Positions 8,612-16,487 of a DNA stretch of 64,000 bases are shown one piece after another. The notes beneath the pieces were generated by a model. That model was not told the DNA's origin. It worked only from the letters and a program-made list of their open reading frames with translations, and did no database searches. Every line of letters begins with the position of its first letter. The stretch's first letter is position 1. The position numbers and the translations under genes are program-made. This DNA comes from Pectobacterium aquaticum (lineage in GTDB: Bacteria; Pseudomonadota; Gammaproteobacteria; Enterobacterales; Enterobacteriaceae), in contig NZ_CP086253.1 in NCBI RefSeq assembly GCF_003382565.3, positions 868,001 through 932,000 on the forward strand, read 5' to 3'.

Positions 8612-10573
8612 TTATTGAGAGGCGGTACTCATCGCCTGCTTTTCTTCGAGCAGTTTTTCGACGACGCCAGGATCGGCCAGCGTTGAGGTATCCCCCAGAT
8701 TGCTGGTGTCACCGGCAGCGATCTTACGCAAAATACGACGCATGATTTTGCCGGAGCGCGTTTTTGGTAAAGAGTCAGTCCAGTGTAGGATGTCCGGTGT
8801 AGCAATCGGACCGATTTCCTTACGCACCCAGTTGCGGACTTCCGTATACAGCTCGCTGGACGGTTCTTCGCCGTGGTTCAGCGTGATGTAGGCGTAAATA
8901 GCCTGCCCTTTCATATGGTGCGGAATGCCGACCACGGCTGCTTCGGCAATCTTGGGGTGTGCAACGAGCGCTGATTCGATTTCCGCTGTCCCTAGACGAT
9001 GCCCAGAAACGTTCAGCACGTCATCAACGCGGCCCGTGATCCAGTAATAGCCATCATCGTCACGGCGCGCGCCGTCACCGCTGAAGTACATGCCTTTAAA
9101 GGTGGAGAAATAGGTTTGCTCGAAGCGATCGTGATCGCCAAACAGGGTTCGTGCCTGACCCGGCCAGGAGTCCACGATGACCAGATTACCTTCAGCGGTG
9201 CCTTCTTGCGGGTTGCCGAGGTTATCGACGAGCGCAGGCTGTACACCGAAGAAAGGGCGCGTCGCGGAACCCGCTTTCGGCTCAATCGCGCCGGGCAGCG
9301 GGGTGATCATGAAGCCGCCCGTTTCCGTTTGCCACCAGGTATCGACGATGGGGCATTTACCATTGCCGATTTTGTTGAAATACCACTCCCAAGCTTCTGG
9401 GTTGATCGGCTCACCGACGGAACCCATTATCCTGAGGGATTCACGTGATGTTCCTTCGATCGCTTTATCACCCTCAGCCATCAGCGCACGGATCGCAGTA
9501 GGGGCGGTATAGAGGATGTTGACCTTATGCTTATCGACCACTTGCGCCATGCGGCTGGCGTCTGGCCAAGTTGGCACACCCTCGAACATCAGCGTAATCG
9601 CACCGCATGCCAGCGGGCCATAAAGCAGGTAGCTGTGCCCCGTGACCCATCCAACGTCCGCTGTACACCAGTAAATGTCGCCGGGATGGTAGTCGAAGAC
9701 ATACTTGAAGGTCAGCGCGGCATAAACCAGATAGCCGCCAGTGGTGTGCAACACGCCTTTGGGCTTACCGGTCGAGCCTGACGTATAAAGGATGAACAAC
9801 GGATCTTCCGCCTTCATCTCTTCTGGCGGGCAATGGTCGTCTGCTTTTTCAACCAGATCGTGCCACCACCGATCGCGTCCGTCCTGCCATTCATTGATCT
9901 TACCCGTACGACGGAAAACGATAACGCTGGAAATGGTGGTGACGTTCGGGTTCTTTAACGCTTCATCAATATTCTTCTTCAGCGGAATCACGCGCCCGGC
10001 GCGTACGCCTTCATCGGCAGTAATGACCAGTTTGGCGCTGGAATCGATGATACGCCCGGAAATCGCTTCGGGAGAGAAGCCCCCGAAGATCACCGAGTGA
10101 ATTGCCCCGATTCTGGCACAGGCCAGCATTGCCACGGCCGCTTCTGGCACCATCGGCATATAAATGGCGACGACATCACCTTTCTTAACGCCCTGCGACT
10201 TCAGTACATTGGCGAAGCGGCACACGGACTGATGCAGTTCACGGTAGGTGACTTTTTTACTTTCTGTTGCGTCATCGCCTTCCCAGATGATGGCGGTGTC
10301 ATCGCCACGCTCGGCCAGATGGCGATCCAAGCAGTTTGCTGCCACATTGAGTGTACCGTCTTCAAACCAGCGGATACTGATGTGGCCGGGGTCGAATGAG
10401 GTGTTCTTGATCGTATTATAGGGTTTAATCCAATCGACGATTTTTCCTTGCTCGCCCCAAAAGGCGTCTGGGTCGTCAACGGACAACTGATACATATTTT
10501 TGTATTGCTGGGCATTTATCAGTGCATTTTCCGCAATTGAAGCGGGAATAGCGTGTTTATTATGTTGTGTCAT
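8612..10573 (-). CDS. acs: Acetyl-CoA synthetase
   Basis: 653 residues, the family length. It activates acetate to acetyl-CoA through acetyl-AMP. The adenylate-forming signature YTSGSTGKPKG lies near residue 265. The conserved C-terminal PKTRSGKIMRR, whose lysine near residue 610 is the known acetylation control site in homologues, is intact. AAGGAG precedes the ATG. First gene of the operon with yjcH and actP, which together scavenge acetate. The upstream region contains a good CRP-like site (10758-10773) and a 20-bp near-palindrome (10651-10670), in line with the known catabolite control of acs in E. coli. Confidence 0.97.
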   Translation of the reverse strand: MTQHNKHAIPASIAENALINAQQYKNMYQLSVDDPDAFWGEQGKIVDWIKPYNTIKNTSFDPGHISIRWFEDGTLNVAANCLDRHLAERGDDTAIIWEGDDATESKKVTYRELHQSVCRFANVLKSQGVKKGDVVAIYMPMVPEAAVAMLACARIGAIHSVIFGGFSPEAISGRIIDSSAKLVITADEGVRAGRVIPLKKNIDEALKNPNVTTISSVIVFRRTGKINEWQDGRDRWWHDLVEKADDHCPPEEMKAEDPLFILYTSGSTGKPKGVLHTTGGYLVYAALTFKYVFDYHPGDIYWCTADVGWVTGHSYLLYGPLACGAITLMFEGVPTWPDASRMAQVVDKHKVNILYTAPTAIRALMAEGDKAIEGTSRESLRIMGSVGEPINPEAWEWYFNKIGNGKCPIVDTWWQTETGGFMITPLPGAIEPKAGSATRPFFGVQPALVDNLGNPQEGTAEGNLVIVDSWPGQARTLFGDHDRFEQTYFSTFKGMYFSGDGARRDDDGYYWITGRVDDVLNVSGHRLGTAEIESALVAHPKIAEAAVVGIPHHMKGQAIYAYITLNHGEEPSSELYTEVRNWVRKEIGPIATPDILHWTDSLPKTRSGKIMRRILRKIAAGDTSNLGDTSTLADPGVVEKLLEEKQAMSTASQ

Positions 10574-10650
10574 AGCGCTTCTCCTTAAACATGTTAATGC
10601 TATGTCAAAAAATCGTTAATTGTAGTCAGCTTGTTATCTTTGTTTCTTTT

Positions 10651-10670
10651 TTGCGCGATTGATCACGCAA
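10651..10670. promoter_or_regulatory. 20-bp near-palindrome in the acs promoter region
   Basis: TTGCGCGAT (10651-10659) and ATCACGCAA (10662-10670) are inverted repeats with one mismatch and a two-base spacer. It lies 78-97 bp upstream of the acs ATG, in the area where the promoter is expected. It could be a weak second CRP site, 105 bp from the better one, or a site for another dimeric regulator. Confidence 0.45.
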
Positions 10671-10757
10671 TGCAGGAAAAGCAGTGGGGCGTTACTTAAA
10701 AGATAGCCTTTTGGCTCAGAAAGCAGGCAGTTTTTTCGTGGTAGTCAAAATGCAGTA

Positions 10758-10773
10758 AGTGATGTACGTCACA
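10758..10773. promoter_or_regulatory. CRP-binding site candidate for acs
   Basis: AGTGA-TGTACG-TCACA matches the CRP consensus TGTGA-N6-TCACA at nine of ten positions. It is centred about 192 bp upstream of the acs ATG. E. coli acs is activated from two upstream CRP sites, so this fits known biology; the distance to the promoter cannot be fixed from sequence alone. Confidence 0.65.
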
Positions 10774-11469
10774 ATATGACGGCGAGCAGAATTATCAGAG
10801 CTGTTACCATGCCATTAACGATCAATTCATTGTTTTCAATAGATTATATCTATTGTTATCAAATTTTTGATCGCCCTTTACGATCAAAAGGCATAAAGAT
10901 CCCGCTTATTCAGCCGATAGTAAAAATCCTGTTCAGAGTATATTCCTACGTAGACCAGCTAGTTAGCGCGTTAAACTATGGTTGATGTGTTGAAATTTTG
11001 TTCCGGTTGTTAATTATATGTAGACTATTAATGAAATAGATTTATCTGATTATCAACGCGGGAGGTAAACATTGATAATCTACCCTGAGTTCTACAGCAC
11101 AGAGATGGATCTGCTTAAAAGCATAAAGATGCCGTGTGCTAGCCGCTGACAAAAAGAAAAATAAAGTGTTATTTTTTGTGTCTGATTCAGAAATACTCGG
11201 TTTCCAAAAATAAATAACATAGATATACCCAATACAACTGACGTTGAGTAAGGCGGCAGGTGTTTTAGCTCCAGTAGCCTGAGAACGTGTAAATGGTTCC
11301 GGTTAGCGAAATTCCCTATTCTTATTAGGGGATTTTCTGGGGTGGGGAAGAACATTATTAGTCCGGAAACCTTTTATATTCCGGTAGGTTGATTGCTTAT
11401 CAATAGTGCGTCGTGGTGTCATGGCGCGCTGTCAGATATCTTTTTACATAGCATGATGCAGAGGAAACA

Positions 11470-11862
11470 ATGAGTCTGATATTTGGCCGGAATGAGATTT
11501 TAGGCATGCTTTCTCAACCTGTTCATAACGATCGCCGTGCGGTGGCGGTGATTGACGAAAAATGTAAGGTTGTTTGCGCGAATTCTGCTTTCAAAGCCCA
11601 TTTTGGATTGCGTGCTGAAATGAATACGCCTGTCTCAATTGATGATGTACTCCCTATCAACGTGAAGTTTGCTTATCACGATTTTATGACGAATTCCAAC
11701 ATGTTGAGTACGCGTGTGGTTTCGGATTTGTTGTCTGATGGCTTTACCAAAAAGCAGTTAAGTACGCTGTCTTTTTCGAAGTTGAACGTTGAAAACCGCG
11801 TGCTTTCTCTGCTGATCCTAAATCAGGATGCGGTTGAGCCTTCGACGAATTTAGCGTCATAA
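11470..11862 (+). CDS. Stand-alone PAS-like domain protein, function unknown
   Basis: 130 residues, ATG with GAGGAA nine bases upstream. The stretch AVAVIDEKCKVVCANSAFKA resembles the first strands of a PAS fold (xVVDxxGxIxxxNxAF). The remainder, with DDVLPINVKFAYHDF, continues like a PAS core. There is no output domain, no membrane segment and no neighbour in the same orientation within 1 kb on either side. It might be a sensor partner that acts in trans. The surrounding DNA is AT-rich and gene-poor, which suggests acquired or decaying sequence. Confidence 0.65.
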   Translation: MSLIFGRNEILGMLSQPVHNDRRAVAVIDEKCKVVCANSAFKAHFGLRAEMNTPVSIDDVLPINVKFAYHDFMTNSNMLSTRVVSDLLSDGFTKKQLSTLSFSKLNVENRVLSLLILNQDAVEPSTNLAS

Positions 11863-11882
11863 TCTCGAGTAATCGGAGATTA
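11860..11882 (+). terminator. Small hairpin at the stop of the PAS-like gene
   Basis: TAATCTC (11860-11866) pairs with GAGATTA (11876-11882) across a nine-base loop, starting at the stop codon. There is no T tract, so this is at best a weak terminator. Confidence 0.3.
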
Positions 11883-12601
11883 TCTTGCTGGAATGCTAAA
11901 AACGCGTATTTCTCAGTGGAAAATCACGACAAAAGAAAAATTATTGCAATTAATAACGTTTTTGTGGTTGATTTAACGCCGTTTTTTCAACAGCAAGTGA
12001 TGGCGTCGCGCCAGTTTTTCGTGAATGAAGAATGAAAGGCATTATTTATTAACTACGATAATGTTAAAATTAAGAAAAATAGAGAGTTATATACTTTATT
12101 GCATATACTATGCTTGTTTAAAATAAACAGCGAAACGTTTCGATATCATTCAGCTTTTCTTCTTACCTATTGATTCATTCTTTCTTTTTCCTGTCCACAA
12201 ATTATTCCCTTAGACATCATGGTTTATTAACTGCTGGCAATAAGCTCTGGAAGTTTTCTTTATTTTTAGTGTGTTGAATCCGAAAAGATGACAAATGAAT
12301 AAGTAGACTATCGTCTAATTATTGATGTGGTTGAACCTATGCCGTGTTTATAGCGATATAGCACGTTTTGATAAAGATGACGTCAGTTTTTTATTAGTTA
12401 CTGTATCGGTTTACCAATAGCGGCGCCGTATTTTTCCTAATATTTCTGATTGATAATCGGTTACTTTAATTACTTTTCGATTTTTGGTTCCCCTTTTTAC
12501 TCTCTCAATTGGCATAGCTTCTGAAAAAGTGTTTCTTATGCGATAGGGGATCAGTAATGCTTAAATTCCGTACCCACCTGTTAGCGCATACTTTACGTGC
12601 T
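11883..12601. other. AT-rich gene-poor region
   Basis: I see no supported gene on either strand. Many stop codons interrupt all frames. The right end leads into the fecR remnant. Confidence 0.5.
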
Positions 12602-12919
12602 GGGGTATTTCTGCGGCGCCTGTCCAAGTGCGTCAGGCATGGCAACGATGTTGACATCAGCATGATATACACCCGAGCAGGTTATCTTTACCCGTGACAG
12701 GCGCAGGTTGCGGATAACATGCCGCTAGGGCAGTTCATCAATAAAGTTTCCCGCTATCAAAATGGTTATTTTCATGTTGATTCTGCGGTGGTGTCGCTAC
12801 GGATTTCCGGCGTTTTTCCGCTACATGAAACCGATCGCTTGCTTGATGCCGTTGCACGGACGCTGCCAGTGAAGGTGACTAGGCGTGTTGCCTGGTGGGT
12901 GGATATCCGTCCGAGCTAA
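12602..12919 (+). pseudogene. fecR-type anti-sigma/sensor gene remnant
   Basis: 12719-12919 encodes 66 residues that match the C-terminal domain of FecR proteins: MPLGQFINKVSRYQ, the LRISGVFPL motif, then TDRLLDAVARTLPVKV and a final WWVDI. The frame continues upstream as VADN, also typical, but meets a TGA at 12692-12694 where family members usually carry tryptophan. Further upstream in another frame (12628-12654) VRQAWQRC resembles the FecR N-terminal motif HRQAWQR. Most of the middle is missing. FecR normally relays iron-siderophore signals from a TonB receptor to a FecI sigma factor; neither partner is present, so the locus is dead. Confidence 0.75.
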
Positions 12920-13089
12920 AACACTGCTGGTATTTTGCGGGTAAAACACCAAAAATATCCCTCGTGTGTTATCACTGACAGAATAGACGTCAATCTGACG
13001 CATATATATCAATCTGTTGGTACCGAAAAAGGCGTAGCATACTCCACAAAGCGTATCCTCGGCGTTGCCTCTTCATACGGGATGTCATC

Positions 13090-14109
13090 ATGCAGTTACT
13101 GAATCTGAAACAAGCTCGCCTGTTGAGCTTTTTCTTTATTATGGGTGGCTTGCTTATATTGCTGCCTTTACGCCTGCTGACCTGCTTTATTGCCGGTTTT
13201 TTGGTGTATGAAATTGTGAATTTACTGACGCCCTATTTTCAACGGGTCATCAGCGGTAAGCGTGCTCGCTGGATTGTGGTCGCGGTGATCAGCACATCGG
13301 TCGTCAGCCTGTTGAGCCTATTGTTTGGCAGTCTGGTCGGGCTGTTGATGCAGGAAATGAAGGATACCGCTGCCTTCAATGTGCGCATTGGCTACATCCT
13401 CAATGACATCCAGCAGCAGATCGTCCACTACTTACCGGGGTATCTGCCGGTCAGTATTGAAGAGCTCCAGCACGAACTGCTGCAATGGGTTCAGGCGCAT
13501 ATTGTGATGTTGCAGAACATGGGGAAAAGTTTTCTACATGGTTTTGTGACGATGCTGATTGGTATGGTGCTGGGCGCGATTGTCTCACTTTATAACGTCG
13601 ATAAAGACACCGAAAAACCGTTACTCAAAGCGGAGTTACTGCGTCGGGTTTCGCTGTTGTCGGCCTCGTTCCGCAACATCGTTTTCGCTCAGGTGAAAAT
13701 CTCTGCAGTTAACACGGTGCTGTCTGCCATTTTCATTCTTGGCGCTCTACCGCTGTGTGGTATCCATCTGCCGTTTGCCAAAACGCTGGTGGTGCTTACC
13801 TTTGTTTTCGGTCTACTGCCGGTGATTGGTAACCTGATCTCCAATTCGATCGTTTTCCTGTCTGGCTTATCGCTTTCATTGCCGATTGCGCTGGTTGCGC
13901 TGGTGTATTTGATGCTGATTCACAAGTTTGAATACTTCCTGAATGCACAAATCGTTGGGACGAGGATCAAAGCGCACGCGTGGGAAATCCTGCTGGCGAT
14001 GCTGGCGATGCTGGTGTTTGAGGCGGCGTTTGGCTTGTCCGGTGTGATTGCTGCTCCGATATACTACGCTTACCTGAAAAGTGAATTGAAAGAAGCGTCG
14101 TTGATTTAA
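13090..14109 (+). CDS. AI-2E/PerM family membrane permease
   Basis: 339 residues with about seven to eight hydrophobic segments. The order fits the family once called UPF0118: two N-terminal helices, a helix, a long soluble insertion (about 105-150), then paired helices with LTFVFGLLPVIGNLISN and a last helix near GLSGVIAAPIYYAYLK. Members export diverse small molecules, including autoinducer-2 in some cases; the substrate here cannot be told. It is a single-gene unit closed by a strong terminator. The start ATG at 13090 is preceded only by a weak GGGATG-type signal. Confidence 0.85.
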   Translation: MQLLNLKQARLLSFFFIMGGLLILLPLRLLTCFIAGFLVYEIVNLLTPYFQRVISGKRARWIVVAVISTSVVSLLSLLFGSLVGLLMQEMKDTAAFNVRIGYILNDIQQQIVHYLPGYLPVSIEELQHELLQWVQAHIVMLQNMGKSFLHGFVTMLIGMVLGAIVSLYNVDKDTEKPLLKAELLRRVSLLSASFRNIVFAQVKISAVNTVLSAIFILGALPLCGIHLPFAKTLVVLTFVFGLLPVIGNLISNSIVFLSGLSLSLPIALVALVYLMLIHKFEYFLNAQIVGTRIKAHAWEILLAMLAMLVFEAAFGLSGVIAAPIYYAYLKSELKEASLI

Positions 14110-14149
14110 TCCTGCCCGATCGGTTAATCAAAACACGACGCGCTAAATG

Positions 14150-14184
14150 AATCAGCCCAATACGAGATTGGGCTGATTGTTTTT
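14150..14184 (+). terminator. Rho-independent terminator
   Basis: AATCAGCCCAAT (14150-14161) pairs perfectly with ATTGGGCTGATT (14167-14178) around a five-base loop, followed by GTTTTT. It ends the permease transcript and separates it from the convergent transporter gene. Confidence 0.9.
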
Positions 14185-14203
14185 ACCTGATACCTGTCTT
14201 CAA

Positions 14204-15730
14204 TTAATGTTGGGCAGTGGCAACCTGCGGTTTAGCCTCTTCTGACTGAACGCCTAACGGGTTGTTACCCCAGCACTTCTCATATTCCCAGCCCGTCAGC
14301 TCTTCTGCGACTGCGCGAGCATGAGCCGGTACGTCGGCAATCGCGCCGCCCGCTTTGATACGTGCAATCTCTTCCAGCAGAATGGCGTGGTTTTTACGAT
14401 CCAGCTTCATCTGCGTCGTGTAGTAAATCGCAACCAGCGCAAGACCGATAACACCCAGCGAGAACACGCCAACAATCGCCTGTACGGCAGATTCCGGCTG
14501 TACTGACTGTCCGGAGACAAAGCCGAATTGGCTCAGCGTCCAGCCCATCGCGAAGACAATCACAGAGCGAACCATTTTACCGGCAAACGTCATAGCACCG
14601 GCGTAAATCCCTTCACGACGACGTCCAGTGAGGACTTCATCCACATCGGCCAAGAAAGTATAAACCGTCCACGGAATGTAGTAGATACCGCCCGTGCTCA
14701 GGCCAAACACTGCCGTAATAGCGAACAGAACAAAGATGGTCATGTCTTCTGACCAGTTAGCGAAATAGAGCGCGGCATAGGCCATCACGCTGACAATCAC
14801 TACCATCAGTGCCAGGCGGAATGGTCGTGCAAAGCCCATTTTGACGCAGATACCAATGAAGGCTGCGGTAGAAATGAGCTGCATAATTGAGCTAAAGCTA
14901 TTGAGGTGCGATACCAACGCTGTGTTCTGCTTCAGACCAAAGACGATGAAGTAGGTAAACGCGGAAGCGAAAAGCCATTCAGCGCCAAAGCCAAACAGGT
15001 ACATCCCCAGATGCTTGCGGAAAATACGCAGACGGAAGGTGGAAACCATATCCACACTCAGCTTTTTCATCGCTTGCCACAGGCTGGATGTGCTTTCACG
15101 GACGATTTCGTTGACCGGGCGCTCCCAGGATGTCATGTACAGCGCGACCATCGCCCCACACATAATGGCGCCGTAGACTAGGCCGGTGTAGAAGAATGGC
15201 GTTGCGGAATCTTTACCGTAGATGGCAATAAACTGCCCAGGAATGAACGCTGCCAGAAAGTTGGCGATTTTACCGAAAATGGCTTTAGAACCTGTCAGCT
15301 TAGAGCGCAGTTTAAAGTCAGAGGTCATTTCGGTAGCCAGCGTTTCATACGGCACCATGATCGAGGTGTAAATCAGCTCGAACAGCACGTACGTCGCCAG
15401 ATAGTACCAGAAGCCAAAGCCTTCAACCCAGAGCATGGGGTAGACCAGAACCAGCGGGACACCCAGCAAAATAAAGAAGCGGCGGCGGCCAAATCGGCGG
15501 CCAACCCGAGTGTTGTAGAAGTTATCGCTGATGTACCCCATGATGGGGTTACTGACAGCATCAATGATACTGGCAACGGAGAAGATAGCAGCAGCCTGTA
15601 CCAATGTTAATCCACAGAATGTGGTGTAAAAGTACATCAGCCATGCGCCGCTGATAGCAAGGGCACCACTGCCAAGCAGGTTCGCACTGCCGTAGCAGAA
15701 CGTATGTTTAAAAGAGATTGGTTTATTCAT
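14204..15730 (-). CDS. GPH-family sugar:cation symporter, probable pectin oligosaccharide transporter (TogT/RhiT type)
   Basis: 508 residues, twelve predicted helices. Family features include the YISDNFYNTRVGRRFGRRR loop after helix 2 and the extended cytoplasmic C-terminus ending LTGWEYEKCWGNNPLG, which I associate with oligogalacturonide or rhamnogalacturonide transporters of soft-rot bacteria. Such proteins import unsaturated oligouronides produced by pectate or rhamnogalacturonate lyases. A near-perfect KdgR operator lies 21 bp upstream of the ATG, which places the gene in the pectin catabolism regulon. TogT (oligogalacturonide) and RhiT (rhamnogalacturonide) are alternatives that sequence reading cannot separate. 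Confidence 0.82.
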   Translation of the reverse strand: MNKPISFKHTFCYGSANLLGSGALAISGAWLMYFYTTFCGLTLVQAAAIFSVASIIDAVSNPIMGYISDNFYNTRVGRRFGRRRFFILLGVPLVLVYPMLWVEGFGFWYYLATYVLFELIYTSIMVPYETLATEMTSDFKLRSKLTGSKAIFGKIANFLAAFIPGQFIAIYGKDSATPFFYTGLVYGAIMCGAMVALYMTSWERPVNEIVRESTSSLWQAMKKLSVDMVSTFRLRIFRKHLGMYLFGFGAEWLFASAFTYFIVFGLKQNTALVSHLNSFSSIMQLISTAAFIGICVKMGFARPFRLALMVVIVSVMAYAALYFANWSEDMTIFVLFAITAVFGLSTGGIYYIPWTVYTFLADVDEVLTGRRREGIYAGAMTFAGKMVRSVIVFAMGWTLSQFGFVSGQSVQPESAVQAIVGVFSLGVIGLALVAIYYTTQMKLDRKNHAILLEEIARIKAGGAIADVPAHARAVAEELTGWEYEKCWGNNPLGVQSEEAKPQVATAQH

Positions 15731-15748
15731 GATCAGCCTAGTTACAAA

Positions 15749-15767
15749 GATGAAACAATATTTCAGT
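15749..15767 (-). promoter_or_regulatory. KdgR operator candidate
   Basis: TGAAA-CAATA-TTTCA at 15751-15765 is a perfect inverted repeat of the KdgR half site, in an AT-rich setting. It sits in the leader just ahead of the transporter ATG at 15730, a repressing position. KdgR is relieved by 2-keto-3-deoxygluconate, an intermediate of pectin breakdown. Confidence 0.75.
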
Positions 15768-16112
15768 TCTATTGAACTATCATTTCTTTATCATTTGCTC
15801 TATTGAAAAGAAAGTAAACTGACGATCACGCTTTAGCGCGATTTTAATGACGATCTGTCAGGCAGATCATGAAATAAGATATTTTAATTTGCTTTTTATA
15901 ATTTTTTGATATTGTCTTTATGTTCTTAATTTACAAAGCCTGTAGGTTTCTTACGGGAAATGTTGCGCGTGCAGATTGGCGACGAGGCGATAGTGAGCGC
16001 AGCCCCACAAATCGATGGCATGGTATGAAATAACGCATTGACCGCAGAGAGGAAATGTCGTCATCATCCCGCCCAGTTTACTTTATCGTATTCCCTCATC
16101 AGGAGCCGTAAC
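15768..16112. other. Divergent intergenic region
   Basis: AT-rich promoter region for the KdgR-boxed transporter on the minus strand and the small membrane protein on the plus strand. A small hairpin CCTGTA/TACGGG lies near 15940-15957. I see no gene. Confidence 0.4.
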
Positions 16113-16487
16113 GTGAGTCATTTGCTGGTCTATGCCATTATTTATGTGATTTTTATTGCTGTGGTTGGGTTGTTTGCTTTTCAGGCTTGGTTGCCGTCTT
16201 CCGCACCGCGTGGGCTGAGAGATCGTGCGGGTATTTTGGTCGGGGTGTTGCGCTGCGCTACGCTGTTTCTCGTCGTTTCTGCAATGCAAATTTTGTTTCC
16301 CAATTCTCTGCTGGATAAGCTTGTCTGGCTGGTTGCCGCAGCGATGCTGTTGATCGCGGTTATTGGTGCAGGAATGAGTTGGTCATCGCTGCCGTGGCTG
16401 GATGAAACAAAGGGGAAAGGCCGCACTCTGTCGCTGGGCGTCCAAAGTACGGTATATCTTGCGCTGCTTGGATTTATCGTTATTTAA
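16113..16487 (+). CDS. Small hypothetical inner membrane protein
   Basis: 124 residues from GTG at 16113, chosen because AGGAG lies eight bases upstream and the first hydrophobic segment then starts at once (MSHLLVYAIIYVIFIAVVGL). Four hydrophobic segments are visible, the others near VGVLRCATLFLVVSAMQILF, LVWLVAAAMLLIAVIGAGMS and the C-terminal VYLALLGFIVI. I do not recognise the family. Its last eight bases overlap the convergent uxuB-like gene tail to tail. Confidence 0.7.
   Translation: MSHLLVYAIIYVIFIAVVGLFAFQAWLPSSAPRGLRDRAGILVGVLRCATLFLVVSAMQILFPNSLLDKLVWLVAAAMLLIAVIGAGMSWSSLPWLDETKGKGRTLSLGVQSTVYLALLGFIVI

Larger units (their letters stand above)
10574..11469. other. Long AT-rich intergenic region upstream of acs
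   Basis: It holds the acs control region in its first 200 bp. The rest has no gene that I can support: frames at 10776-10985 (+) and 11092-11355 (-) lack ribosome binding sites and recognisable content. A stem ATTCCCTA/TAGGGGAT with a short T run at 11311-11336 looks like a weak plus-strand terminator without an assigned transcript, and CCGGAA/TTCCGG (11363-11384) forms a second small hairpin. Confidence 0.5.

Noticed and set aside
10776..10985. 69-codon frame upstream of acs
   Set aside because: No ribosome binding site, AT-rich composition and no recognisable motif.
11092..11355. 87-codon minus-strand frame
   Set aside because: Composition typical of chance frames in AT-rich DNA; overlaps hairpins.
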